A DNA stretch of 28,459 nt from the IMG/VR virus record IMGVR_UViG_3300035204_001819, positions 1 through 28,459 of that record. One strand, 5' to 3'. Below the pieces are notes generated by a model. That model had not been told where the DNA came from, made no database searches, and worked only from the letters and a program-made list of their open reading frames with translations. The stretch comes from a virus. Below are positions 21,874 to 28,243 of this stretch, piece by piece. Position 1 is the stretch's first letter; each line of letters begins with the position of its first letter. Both the position numbers and the translations under genes were made by a program.

Positions 21874-22588
21874 TCTTACTATAAATTGTAGTGAGAATAG
21901 ATTTAGTTTCTAAAAAATTTTCTACCTGATGGCATTTTCCATCCTTGTTTTCTTTTATATCCTCTGCTATTTCCCAATCATTACCACATTTAAAAATTTT
22001 ATCCCCGAAAAACACCATTTCTCCACCTATATTCTTTCTAATCCACTTGCTGGCTAGAGATTTGTTATTTCCTTTAGGCTGAATATCTATGCTAATTGCT
22101 CCGCCAAGACAAGCTTCCAAATTAGGATAAAAGGTATTAATAAAAGAAGCCGTCTGCTCCCTTTCTTTAGCCTCATTATCCCAGTTATTATAAAGCATCC
22201 TTTCTTCTTCTGTAGAGCCTCTGCCAGCGACAGAAAAATTCAACATTCCCGTTCTTACTTCTATATGGTTGTTTTGTTTTATCCTGTAGGGAGAACATTT
22301 ACGAATTCTTTCAAGATCTTCTATGAGCTTGTCCGGTGGGGTCCATTTAACTCGGTAAGAAAGCTTACCATCCTCCCAAAGCTCATTTCCCATACAAGTA
22401 AATAACCCCTTGCACTTAGACGAAACCTCCGTGGGTACTTGCTGGTTAAGTTTCGGTAAATCGCTCCCCGACACCAAAAAGACGTTTTTCCCTTTTGCCC
22501 AATTTAAAAAAAAAGAAACAAAACTAGAGTCCATACTCTTTCTTGGTTCAGTAAGAGTACCGTCTACATCGAAAAGAAAATGTCTCAT
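21797..22588 (-). CDS. Eukaryotic-type phosphomannomutase (HAD family), 263 aa
   Basis: FDVDGTLTEPRKSM at residues 6-19 holds the HAD catalytic pair Asp7/Asp9. VSGSDLPKLNQQ follows, then the cap and return segments IEVRTGMLNFSVAGRGSTEEER, IDIQPKGNNKS and FFGDKIFKCGNDWEI, the latter carrying the Mg-binding acidic residues. These match PMM2/Sec53-type phosphomannomutases, which convert mannose-6-phosphate to mannose-1-phosphate for GDP-mannose. I use ATG 22588 (ATGA overlap with the upstream stop) and not the longer frame. The last 25 residues extend past the usual end and overlap the next gene in another frame. Confidence 0.85.
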   Translation of the reverse strand: MRHFLFDVDGTLTEPRKSMDSSFVSFFLNWAKGKNVFLVSGSDLPKLNQQVPTEVSSKCKGLFTCMGNELWEDGKLSYRVKWTPPDKLIEDLERIRKCSPYRIKQNNHIEVRTGMLNFSVAGRGSTEEERMLYNNWDNEAKEREQTASFINTFYPNLEACLGGAISIDIQPKGNNKSLASKWIRKNIGGEMVFFGDKIFKCGNDWEIAEDIKENKDGKCHQVENFLETKSILTTIYSKNEDEQKDPKGASLVQASFFEGSRNR

Positions 22589-22767
22589 TCTCCTTTCTCC
22601 AAAAGTTCTTTCAACATCTTCAAATGAAAACACATCCAGCTTTCACCGATAGACTGTGAGGCTTTAGCTCTCAAAAAGGCCTTTTCTTTATGGCGTCTAT
22701 CCTCCTCGGTAGCCACCTCTATTATTTGGTCTAAAAGCCTTAAAGAATCTTTTTTTTCGTCATTCAT
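22585..22767 (-). CDS. Small charged protein, 60 aa
   Basis: Helical and charged (MNDEKKDSLRLLDQIIEVATEEDRRHKEKAFLRAK), with a KAFLRAK segment also seen as EKAFLRSK in the 142-aa protein at 7124-7552. It overlaps the phosphomannomutase ATG by four bases and the upstream stop by eight, which supports coding. No domain recognised. Confidence 0.55.
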   Translation of the reverse strand: MNDEKKDSLRLLDQIIEVATEEDRRHKEKAFLRAKASQSIGESWMCFHLKMLKELLEKGE

Positions 22768-22915
22768 TCTCGCTATCCTTTAGTTTATCCCGTATGTGCT
22801 GGACGTTCATTTTTTGATCCTTGTCCATTTGAGCTTCTTCTTCAGGAGTTATTCTATCGATGCACTTGGAGAACTTTTTAAGAAGATTTAAATAATTTTG
22901 TTCCTTTTCATCCAT
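22760..22915 (-). CDS. Small charged protein, 51 aa
   Basis: ATG 22915, stop TGA 22762-22760. The product MDEKEQNYLNLLKKFSKCID... is acidic and helical. Its start overlaps the upstream zinc-ribbon gene by eight bases and its end overlaps the next ATG by eight. Coding is likely from the tight overlaps; function unknown. Confidence 0.5.
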   Translation of the reverse strand: MDEKEQNYLNLLKKFSKCIDRITPEEEAQMDKDQKMNVQHIRDKLKDSENE

Positions 22916-23192
22916 TGTAATCATTAAAGTTTAAAATATAGGCATCCGAACCATCAACCAGTTTTACTTTACCGTCTGCTAGAGAACAGGCGTTCTGAAC
23001 GTTGTGGCAAAAACATTCGTGACAGAGAATTGCATCTTTCTTTCGTGGTCCCTTATATTTAATATATAATATTTTCTGATGATCCAATAAGACGTTATAG
23101 TCTGCGTGAGAATAAGTAATACCACAATCATCGCAGGAAATAAGTCTTTTCTGCGAATTATATATATATCTTATTACTTCTGCTGTTAACAT
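22908..23192 (-). CDS. Zinc-ribbon-like protein, 94 aa
   Basis: CDDC at residues 20-23 and the Cys/His group CHECFCH near residues 57-63 form a probable four-ligand zinc site. The remainder is short beta strands (ILYIKYKGPR, KLVDGSDAYIL). The ATG lies in the 3' arm of a hairpin (23190-23207), an odd place for a start. The family is unrecognised; a nucleic-acid or protein-binding adaptor is plausible. Confidence 0.65.
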   Translation of the reverse strand: MLTAEVIRYIYNSQKRLISCDDCGITYSHADYNVLLDHQKILYIKYKGPRKKDAILCHECFCHNVQNACSLADGKVKLVDGSDAYILNFNDYNG

Positions 23193-23215
23193 GCGGATAC
23201 CCGCATGTAATTACA
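23190..23215 (-). promoter_or_regulatory. Hairpin over the start codon plus a TGTAATTACA motif
   Basis: CATGCGG (23190-23196) pairs perfectly with CCGCATG (23201-23207) around four bases, and ATG 23192-23190 is in the 3' arm as read on the minus strand. The TGTAATTACA palindrome (23206-23215) adjoins it. The stem could hide the start codon in the mRNA and so control translation. Confidence 0.45.
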
Positions 23216-23219
23216 CTAT

Positions 23220-23696
23220 TTAAGTTTTAATTTTATCTATTATGTTCGTCGTAGATTTACCTTCTACTTCCTGTAATATTACAATCTCACAATTATTATC
23301 TAGTGCTATTTTCTTTTCGGCAGGATTAAGCGTATCAACTGTATAATCGCCTCCCTTTACCCAAGTATTTGGTTTGGCAACCCGCAGTAGATCTTCTACG
23401 GTTTCCCCATCAAATACTGTGACGAAATCCACAAAACCAAGAGCACTAAGTACAAAGGCTCGATCTAACTCATCATTAACTGGTCTACCTTCTCCCTTTA
23501 GTGCTCTAACTGAAGCGTCGCTATTTATTCCGACTATCAAAATATCACCACGAAGTTTTGCTTCCTGAAGATAAGAGACATGGCCAGCATGAAGAATATC
23601 AAAACATCCATTCGTTAGTACTGTATTATACTTTTGTAGCCCCCTTATTACCAAATGCAAAAAACGAAAAGGAACAATTTTAGGAACAGTAGTCAT
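23220..23696 (-). CDS. HldE/RfaE C-terminal-type sugar-phosphate adenylyltransferase, 158 aa
   Basis: Strong match to the adenylyltransferase half of HldE: TNGCFDILHAGHVSYLQEA (residues 28-46), GDILIVGINSDASVRALKG, GRPVNDELDRAFVLSALGFVD, WVKGGDYT and the final EGKSTTNIIDKI. In bacteria this enzyme makes ADP-heptose from heptose-1-phosphate for lipopolysaccharide. FDxxHxGH at 32-39 binds the nucleotide. It lacks the kinase half, so it is a stand-alone RfaE2-type enzyme. An ATGA overlap links it to the upstream 55-aa gene. Other sugars or polyols are possible substrates. Confidence 0.9.
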   Translation of the reverse strand: MTTVPKIVPFRFLHLVIRGLQKYNTVLTNGCFDILHAGHVSYLQEAKLRGDILIVGINSDASVRALKGEGRPVNDELDRAFVLSALGFVDFVTVFDGETVEDLLRVAKPNTWVKGGDYTVDTLNPAEKKIALDNNCEIVILQEVEGKSTTNIIDKIKT

Positions 23697-23860
23697 TTTG
23701 TTTTAATATAAAGTTCTTTTTCTTTTCTTTTCCCAAAGCTCCTTATGTAAGCTTTTGCTTGTGATTTTCCTTCTTTGGTAAAAGGGAACGCCCCATAGCA
23801 ATAATTCTTATCCTTACTGAGGACTTGATAGAATTTTTTACTTCCTTTTCTTTTTGGCAT
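23693..23860 (-). CDS. Small basic protein, 55 aa
   Basis: ATG 23860, stop TGA 23695-23693 overlapping the HldE-type ATG. The product starts MPKRKGSKKFYQVLSKDKNY and has a beta-hairpin-like YQVLSKDKNYCYGAFPF followed by a Lys-rich helix. It overlaps the upstream gene by 23 bases. Function unknown. Confidence 0.55.
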   Translation of the reverse strand: MPKRKGSKKFYQVLSKDKNYCYGAFPFTKEGKSQAKAYIRSFGKRKEKELYIKTK

Positions 23861-24086
23861 TGGCTTTTTCTCTCTTTAAGATGTTGTGAGTCTTCTTTTC
23901 GAAAGGGCCTTTGCCTTCTAGATACCTAATTCTCCTTAATAATTCGTCCCGTAATTCGTCATCGAACTCGCCTTCTAACTCTTTCCTCTCTAGCTCTTCG
24001 TACTCAAACATGGCTATAGAGACTTCAAGTTCCCACCATTCGTAAGACTTGTTGAATATTCTTATCCTATTTTCGAGATCTAGCAT
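23838..24086 (-). CDS. Hypothetical charged protein, 82 aa
   Basis: Acidic helical N-terminal two-thirds (MLDLENRIRIFNKSYEWWELEV, then FDDELRDELLRRIRYLEG) and a Lys-rich tail ending KKKRK. It has one of the strongest ribosome sites in the window, AGGAGGGGGG eleven bases before ATG 24086, and a candidate promoter at 24114-24142. It is the first gene of the run that continues to 14182. No domain recognised. Confidence 0.7.
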   Translation of the reverse strand: MLDLENRIRIFNKSYEWWELEVSIAMFEYEELERKELEGEFDDELRDELLRRIRYLEGKGPFEKKTHNILKREKANAKKKRK

Positions 24087-24113
24087 AATGCCCCCCTCCT
24101 AAATATTAATAGC

Positions 24114-24142
24114 TAATTATATTATATTAGACGAAATGTAAA
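24114..24142 (-). promoter_or_regulatory. Possible sigma-70 promoter for the 24.1-14.2 kb run
   Basis: Minus strand: TTTACA at 24142-24137, 17-base spacer, TAATTA at 24119-24114, followed 20-30 bases later by AGGAGG and ATG 24086. The surroundings are extremely A+T-rich, so other -10 choices exist (TATAAT at 24121-24116 with a 15-base spacer). Confidence 0.45.
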
Positions 24143-24171
24143 GTATTATAATTACTATTAAATAAAAAAAC

Positions 24172-24333
24172 TCAGAGTAAACCTTCTCTCTCTTCGTCTC
24201 TCTTTCTTCTCATGTAGTCTCTCTTTTGTTTCCTTCTCCTTTCTAGATCTCTTTCGTCATAAGCCTTTCTAGCTTTCTTTACGGCGAGCTTACCTTTCTC
24301 TGTTTTGAAATATTTTTTATGCTTTGTTGCCAT
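24172..24333 (-). CDS. Small very basic protein, 53 aa
   Basis: ATG 24333, TGA 24174-24172. MATKHKKYFKTEKGKLAVKKARKAY is followed by an Arg/Lys/Glu helix (RDLERRRKQKRDYMRRKRDEE). It resembles the helical repeats at 7552 and 13251 in style (TEKGKxAxKKARKAY) and may bind nucleic acid. No upstream overlap supports it, so coding rests on composition and frame. Confidence 0.5.
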   Translation of the reverse strand: MATKHKKYFKTEKGKLAVKKARKAYDERDLERRRKQKRDYMRRKRDEEREGLL

Positions 24334-24435
24334 GGTATATCGTCCACCATAGATTTTTTTTTCGTTTCGGTTTAAAATCGGATTTTTTTTATTTCAAATA
24401 ATATTTACCTTAAAAGTCTCAGGAATTCTAAATTA

Positions 24436-24621
24436 TTATTCTAAATCCTCGCCAGTGATAACTTCACAAATGATAGTTTGATTTTTCACAAAACCCTCCG
24501 CAAAAAGATAGCATAGGATCTTCTCTGCTTCTTCATCTGAAACATCATTAAATAAATCAACAATAACCACCTTTGAGCGAGTCACTTTTATTGTTAAACC
24601 ATTTAGTACCAACTCGTGCAT
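24436..24621 (-). CDS. Hypothetical acidic protein, 61 aa
   Basis: I use ATG 24621 (MHELVLNGLTIKV). The longer frame to 24753 would overlap the signal peptidase gene and adds a non-conserved-looking hydrophobic stretch. The protein has short strands (LTIKVTRSKVVIVDL) and a helix with DEEAEKIL, then TIICEVI. It is divergent from the signal peptidase, with a GTGTAATTACAC palindrome in the 46-base gap. Function unknown. Confidence 0.6.
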   Translation of the reverse strand: MHELVLNGLTIKVTRSKVVIVDLFNDVSDEEAEKILCYLFAEGFVKNQTIICEVITGEDLE

Positions 24622-24626
24622 TACAT

Positions 24627-24638
24627 GTGTAATTACAC
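24627..24638. promoter_or_regulatory. 12-base palindrome GTGTAATTACAC between divergent genes
   Basis: A perfect palindrome centred in the 46-base gap between starts 24621 (minus) and 24668 (plus), so a bound protein could control both. It is the longest copy of the TGTAATTACA motif (others at 3999-4010, 6891-6900, 23206-23215). Confidence 0.5.
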
Positions 24639-24667
24639 TTGTTAACGAACTAGTGATACAAACGAAA

Positions 24668-25183
24668 ATGAACTCAAAGAATAAATTTTTTAGACTTTTA
24701 ATATTGTTAATCATATTCGGCGTCATAATAAACATTGGATATCGAAAATTCAAAGTCGAAGGCGAAAGTATGGATGCGACTTACAAAGATGGGGATACTC
24801 TGCTAGTGGATAAAACTACACATAAAATAAACAAACCAGAGAGAGGAGACGTTGTTGTATTTTATGATATAGAGGAAGACGACTATTTATTAAAAAGAAT
24901 AATAGGTTTACCGGGAGAATTAGTTGAAATTGTAGATGGCGATATCTATATAAATGGAATTTTGCACGAAGACGAATTCAGCCATCTAAAAATCCGAGTA
25001 ATGTTAGTAGGCAGTGCGGGGATACCTTTAAGGAGTTTAGAGTCCGGAAAAATCATTTACGAAAACGAAGACAAAAAATTCCCCAGACTAAAAGAAAACG
25101 AATACTGGGTCATAGGAGATAGCAGAGAAGAGTCTTGGTATGGGACTATCTACAAAGACACAATAACAGGAACAGCTAAATAG
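24668..25183 (+). CDS. lepB: Type I signal peptidase, 171 aa
   Basis: One N-terminal membrane segment (residues 8-24), then KVEGESMDATYKDGD with nucleophile Ser34, GDVVVFYD at 60-67, and YLLKRIIGLPGE with general-base Lys76. NEYWVIGDSREESWYG near the end is the family's box E. This is the Ser/Lys dyad of LepB-type peptidases, which remove Sec signal peptides at the outer face of the inner membrane. The 171-aa length suits the compact Gram-positive-like form. I prefer ATG 24668 to GTG 24653. It is one of two plus-strand genes and faces a group of exported proteins. Confidence 0.9.
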   Translation: MNSKNKFFRLLILLIIFGVIINIGYRKFKVEGESMDATYKDGDTLLVDKTTHKINKPERGDVVVFYDIEEDDYLLKRIIGLPGELVEIVDGDIYINGILHEDEFSHLKIRVMLVGSAGIPLRSLESGKIIYENEDKKFPRLKENEYWVIGDSREESWYGTIYKDTITGTAK

Positions 25184-25197
25184 AATAAAGCTATTCC
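25169..25197. terminator. Stem-loop at the convergent 3' ends
   Basis: GGAACAGCT (25169-25177) pairs with AGCTATTCC (25189-25197) with one C/A mismatch around an A-rich loop. It covers both stop codons (25183 plus, 25191 minus). There is no U tract, so it could be a weak two-way terminator or 3'-end hairpin. Confidence 0.35.
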
Positions 25198-25352
25198 GAA
25201 CAGTCACACTTGCAGTCTGCAATAGAGCAGGAGCCTGAATCACAGCAACCAGCTTTGCAGGAGCACTTGTCGCAAGATAAAACCGCATCAGCGTCTTTAC
25301 AACCGACTGAAAGTAAAACTACGACAGCTATAGATATCATTATTTTTTTCAT
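25191..25352 (-). CDS. Cys-rich putative lipoprotein, 53 aa
   Basis: I use ATG 25352, which begins MKKIMISIAVVVLLSVGC, a lipoprotein-type signal with Cys18 after VG. The -3 residue is Ser and not the usual Leu, so lipidation is probable, not certain. Residues 26-53 hold ten cysteines (27, 30, 32, 36, 37, 42, 47, 49, 51 among them with C-x-C and C-x-x-C spacings), like a metallothionein or disulfide-rich knot. Four bases separate it from the upstream stop. Possible surface-anchored metal-binding or exclusion protein; unproven. Confidence 0.65.
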   Translation of the reverse strand: MKKIMISIAVVVLLSVGCKDADAVLSCDKCSCKAGCCDSGSCSIADCKCDCSE

Positions 25353-25356
25353 TTTA

Positions 25357-25530
25357 TTATTCGTCTTTCGTTCCTTTGCTTTTGCTCTCCTTTTCTTTTG
25401 ATTCTTTCGCATCCTCCTCCATTTTTTTGACCCCTAAACGGTCAAGCCAAACGGTAAAAACCACGCATGCCCCAATGCTAAAAAGCAAAAACCAAAAAAC
25501 ATATTTATATTCGAGTCCTCCAAATGTCAT
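25357..25530 (-). CDS. Small single-pass membrane protein, 57 aa
   Basis: ATG 25530 overlaps the protease stop (ATGA). A membrane helix covers about residues 10-28 (YVFWFLLFSIGACVVFTVWL), followed by a Lys/Glu/Ser-rich cytoplasmic or periplasmic tail of about 28 residues. This is the build of small phage spanin-like or holin-like proteins, but I see no defining motif. It lies between a secreted protease and a putative lipoprotein. Confidence 0.65.
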   Translation of the reverse strand: MTFGGLEYKYVFWFLLFSIGACVVFTVWLDRLGVKKMEEDAKESKEKESKSKGTKDE

Positions 25531-26468
25531 TTGTCTCCCTTTTCTCCAGAAACGAAGGGGGTAATTAACGTGGTGGTTCTAATCATAAACGGGAATTCTT
25601 TTTCTATGAACTTCTTATCCTCCTCTTCTTCTTTCTCTTTTTTCTTCTCGGAGGGAGTATTTTCAACAGGCATTTTTTTGATTTCTTCATCCGTGGGCAT
25701 CTTAATTTTAGGATCTAACGCCCACATGATCTTATGTTCAGTACAATAATCGACCATTCGTCTAACAGGGACAACCAAGTTAAAACCTTCCCCAGCTCCA
25801 CGAACGAGCATACCGATGTACTTAGCGTCTTTTTTAAAGTATATTCCACCACCGCTAGAACCGGGAAAAGCCGTGCATGTTGTCTGGTCAAAGACTCTCT
25901 TGTTAAGTCTTTTTAAAATTCTTCCGTGTTGAGAGTAAATACCATCTGTCATGCTATTCGCCCCTTCTTGCCCAAGTAAGCTTCCGACATGAAGGAGATC
26001 CGTTCCTAAACTTGGGATCTCTTTACTCAAATAAAAAGAAACGGTATCTTTAACAAAATTAAATTTTCTAATCCGAAGCAGTGCTAAGTCATGCCCGTCG
26101 TCTGCATCGCTATACTTTAAAACTTCTGCATCCATTTGTAGTCTACCTACGGTTCTGCCGTCCTGTCTGATTTCCTTAACGACCATCGGGTCTTTAAACT
26201 CCACAATAGTCTTAGGGCTCCCGTTGACCAGAGCTTTTCTTTCCTTACGCAAATTATCCACAACGTGAGCCGCAGTCCAAACGAAGTTCACCATGTTTCC
26301 TTTTGCGTCTTTACGAGTGAAAATAACACCTGACCCCTCACCCGCATTGAAGTTTCCTTCAGCTCGAATGGTTACGGAAACGTTCTGAAGGTGATCCGCT
26401 ATTTTGATATCCGCTCCAGAACAAAGAAACGAAAAGACAAAAAAACAAGTAGTTAATAGAATTTTCAT
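25527..26468 (-). CDS. Secreted trypsin-like serine protease, 313 aa
   Basis: A signal peptide is at residues 1-19 (MKILLTTCFFVFSFLCSGA). The chymotrypsin-fold triad is visible: His68 in WTAAHVVD, Asp127 in DDGHDLALLRI and Ser205 in AFPGSSGGGIYF. The mature protein is a HtrA/trypsin-like peptidase without a PDZ domain. The last 50 residues contain a Lys/Glu-rich linker and a hydrophobic segment (FPFMIRTTTLITPF). Export could be completed by the signal peptidase encoded at 24668. Its target may be host periplasmic proteins or virion maturation. It starts nine bases after the HNH gene. Confidence 0.9.
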   Translation of the reverse strand: MKILLTTCFFVFSFLCSGADIKIADHLQNVSVTIRAEGNFNAGEGSGVIFTRKDAKGNMVNFVWTAAHVVDNLRKERKALVNGSPKTIVEFKDPMVVKEIRQDGRTVGRLQMDAEVLKYSDADDGHDLALLRIRKFNFVKDTVSFYLSKEIPSLGTDLLHVGSLLGQEGANSMTDGIYSQHGRILKRLNKRVFDQTTCTAFPGSSGGGIYFKKDAKYIGMLVRGAGEGFNLVVPVRRMVDYCTEHKIMWALDPKIKMPTDEEIKKMPVENTPSEKKKEKEEEEDKKFIEKEFPFMIRTTTLITPFVSGEKGDK

Positions 26469-26477
26469 TAAAAGAAT

Positions 26478-27119
26478 TTACACCTTTTTTCTATTATTTT
26501 TCTTTATTTTTATAAGTCTATATCCATTCCACTTTACTACATCCGCACATAATTCAATAAATTCATCGACGGTCATATCGCTTTTGGCTTTGTTCGCTAA
26601 AGGGTTAGCTAAGCCTAAATTTTCAAGAGAATTCTTGCCTCCCTTTGAAACAGGTATAATATGGTCTAAATTGTAAGAACTACTGTCATTTATATCTATT
26701 TTTCGACCAGAGAGATAACAACGTGGAGTTTTCCCGATTTTTTTGTCAACATCTTTGATGTCAAAATCTGATTTGGGAGTTGTTGCAGAATACCCGCCTT
26801 TATCCCTTTTTTTATAGAGTTTTATTTTATTTCTCAAAAGTTCCCTTGGGGGCATCCGTTTTTTTCTCTTTTTCCAGCCTCTCCCATTGTCACTCTCTGA
26901 ACCCGCATTTTTAAAGCGACTTATTCGCCTTGAAAGTACAACGTCGCCTCTCCCACGCCTCCTCTTACTTCTTGATAAAGCCTTTTCTTTTTCTGAGGGG
27001 GAAAGGTGGTAAGATACAGTCGATTTGGAGCATTTTAAAATAAAAGATATATCCCTATAGGACTTGCCTTTGCTTCTCAAATCCAAGATTTGAGATCTCA
27101 AATTTCTTACAATTCCCAC
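26478..27119 (-). CDS. HNH endonuclease with N-terminal helix-turn-helix, 213 aa
   Basis: Residues 17-40 (GKSYRDISFILKCSKSTVSYHL) form a recombinase/resolvase-like helix-turn-helix. A long basic linker follows. The C-terminal HNH module spans about residues 132-190: CYLSGRKIDI, then YNLDHIIPVSKGGKNSLENLGLANPLANKAKS, with the metal-binding His pair. Such enzymes are free-standing homing endonucleases or DNA-processing nucleases in phages. It has no intron visible around it. Confidence 0.85.
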   Translation of the reverse strand: MGIVRNLRSQILDLRSKGKSYRDISFILKCSKSTVSYHLSPSEKEKALSRSKRRRGRGDVVLSRRISRFKNAGSESDNGRGWKKRKKRMPPRELLRNKIKLYKKRDKGGYSATTPKSDFDIKDVDKKIGKTPRCYLSGRKIDINDSSSYNLDHIIPVSKGGKNSLENLGLANPLANKAKSDMTVDEFIELCADVVKWNGYRLIKIKKNNRKKV

Positions 27120-27124
27120 CCGAA

Positions 27125-27325
27125 TTACTCTTCTTCCAAGGATCTAACGTAAAAAATGTTGACTTCTTCATTTCCTTTTTTGCCTCCTACTAAAAAAGTT
27201 TCCTCGTCAACAACCCCTTTGATTTCCCCTGTCCATTTTTTACCTTTTTTGGGTCGTATAGACACTTTTTCTCCAACCATATCATCAAGCGGAGACTCCT
27301 CTTCTTTGTTTCGTTTTGGGTCCAT
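27125..27325 (-). CDS. Small SH3-like protein, 66 aa
   Basis: The core VSIRPKKGKKWTGEIKGVVDEETFLVGGKKG followed by a VNIFYVRSLEE strand looks like a small beta-barrel (SH3/KOW-like). An acidic N-terminal stretch precedes it. ATG 27325 overlaps the upstream gene by 41 bases; ATG 27280 (MVGEKVSIRP), just after that gene's stop and 15 bases after GAGGAG, is a possible alternative start. Function unknown. Confidence 0.65.
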   Translation of the reverse strand: MDPKRNKEEESPLDDMVGEKVSIRPKKGKKWTGEIKGVVDEETFLVGGKKGNEEVNIFYVRSLEEE

Positions 27326-27953
27326 AATCTTTTAAGAATAATCTTTCGTACTCTTCTTTTCGAACGGCTAGTCCGACTTGAAGAGTTGTTCTAAATAAGT
27401 TACACCTATTCTCGTTCTTATTGACTTTCGACCTATAAAAAAAGTGAGCAGGAAAAAGTGTTACTTGTCCGGGGAGGTCAGGGAGTTCACAAACATCCTC
27501 TTCTGGTGTATTCTCTGACTCTTTAAATTGTAAGACACCTTCGTTGCCTTCTTCGATGTCTAGATTGGCATTGTACAAAAAAATTACTATCTTGTAATTG
27601 TAATCTTGGTTAGCCGAACTTTGCTTAAAGGGCGTAAGAGACTCTTCTCCTTGGATTAATCTACCGTAAGCCATTGTTGTATTCCAATCGGTCCAGAAAG
27701 GACCATCTTCTACCTTGAACTCTTTATATATTTCCGCCATCAAAAAAGAATAATAAGTATCTCCCAGTAAAGACTTTGTATTTGATACATTGTCTAAATC
27801 ATCAACAACAAAAAATCCAGATTTTTGATATGTCCATCTTTGCTGCTCGAACTTATCTTGAAAAATGGAAGCTACCGTGTACATAGCTGGGTCCTTCAAG
27901 GGGTTCATTTGGAGTATCCGCTCTCTTGGTTGTTTCAGGTATTCGTTTTTCAT
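27285..27953 (-). CDS. 2-oxoglutarate oxygenase-like fold protein, 222 aa
   Basis: The middle of the protein (YNYKIVIFLYNANLD, then GVLQF and LPGQVTLFPAHFFYRS and CNLFRTTLQVGL) follows the double-stranded beta-helix plan of Fe(II)/2OG dioxygenases: strand, acidic turn, G-x-L-x-F, P-G-x-x-x-x-F-P-x-H and R-x-x-x. The distal His and a downstream Arg are present. The usual HxD pair just before the first strand is not: the spot reads LTPFKQSSANQD. So it may be inactive or use other ligands. It overlaps the upstream gene by four bases. Confidence 0.6.
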   Translation of the reverse strand: MKNEYLKQPRERILQMNPLKDPAMYTVASIFQDKFEQQRWTYQKSGFFVVDDLDNVSNTKSLLGDTYYSFLMAEIYKEFKVEDGPFWTDWNTTMAYGRLIQGEESLTPFKQSSANQDYNYKIVIFLYNANLDIEEGNEGVLQFKESENTPEEDVCELPDLPGQVTLFPAHFFYRSKVNKNENRCNLFRTTLQVGLAVRKEEYERLFLKDYGPKTKQRRGVSA

Positions 27954-28243
27954 ATTTGAAATAATGTTTCATTATTAGCACTATTAATAAGCTCCACTTT
28001 CTGAGTCTGTAAAATATCCTTTATTGCCAGTACTGTATTGTTAGACAACGAAGACGACATCTTTTTCGTAAGTTCTATTAAATTGCTATGGACTTTTTTG
28101 CGTTCGCATTTACAGCACTTCTTGAAATATTCAACATCATTAATTAGTTTCAAAAGAGGCTTCGAATTAGCAACTACCCCATTCATATTAGGATCTTTCA
28201 AAAAAAGGTAAAATTCCATTATCGAGGAGAATGTTTTAGTCAT
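27950..28243 (-). CDS. Hypothetical protein, 97 aa
   Basis: Mainly helical, with a CKCERKK segment near residues 43-51 and a long charged/polar helix after it. Overlaps both neighbours by four bases (27950-27953 and 28240-28243), consistent with operon membership. Opens MTKTFSSIMEFYLFL. No domain recognised. Confidence 0.6.
   Translation of the reverse strand: MTKTFSSIMEFYLFLKDPNMNGVVANSKPLLKLINDVEYFKKCCKCERKKVHSNLIELTKKMSSSLSNNTVLAIKDILQTQKVELINSANNETLFQI

Noticed and set aside
24340-24420. Intrinsic terminator in the A/T-run-rich gap near 24.4 kb
   Set aside because: The runs of A and T are long, but the CGGTTT and ATCGG parts are direct, not inverted, repeats, so no stem forms.
24436-24753. 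Longer start at 24753 for the 61-aa minus-strand gene
   Set aside because: It would overlap the signal peptidase coding sequence by 86 bases and remove the divergent spacer with the palindrome; ATG 24621 fits better.
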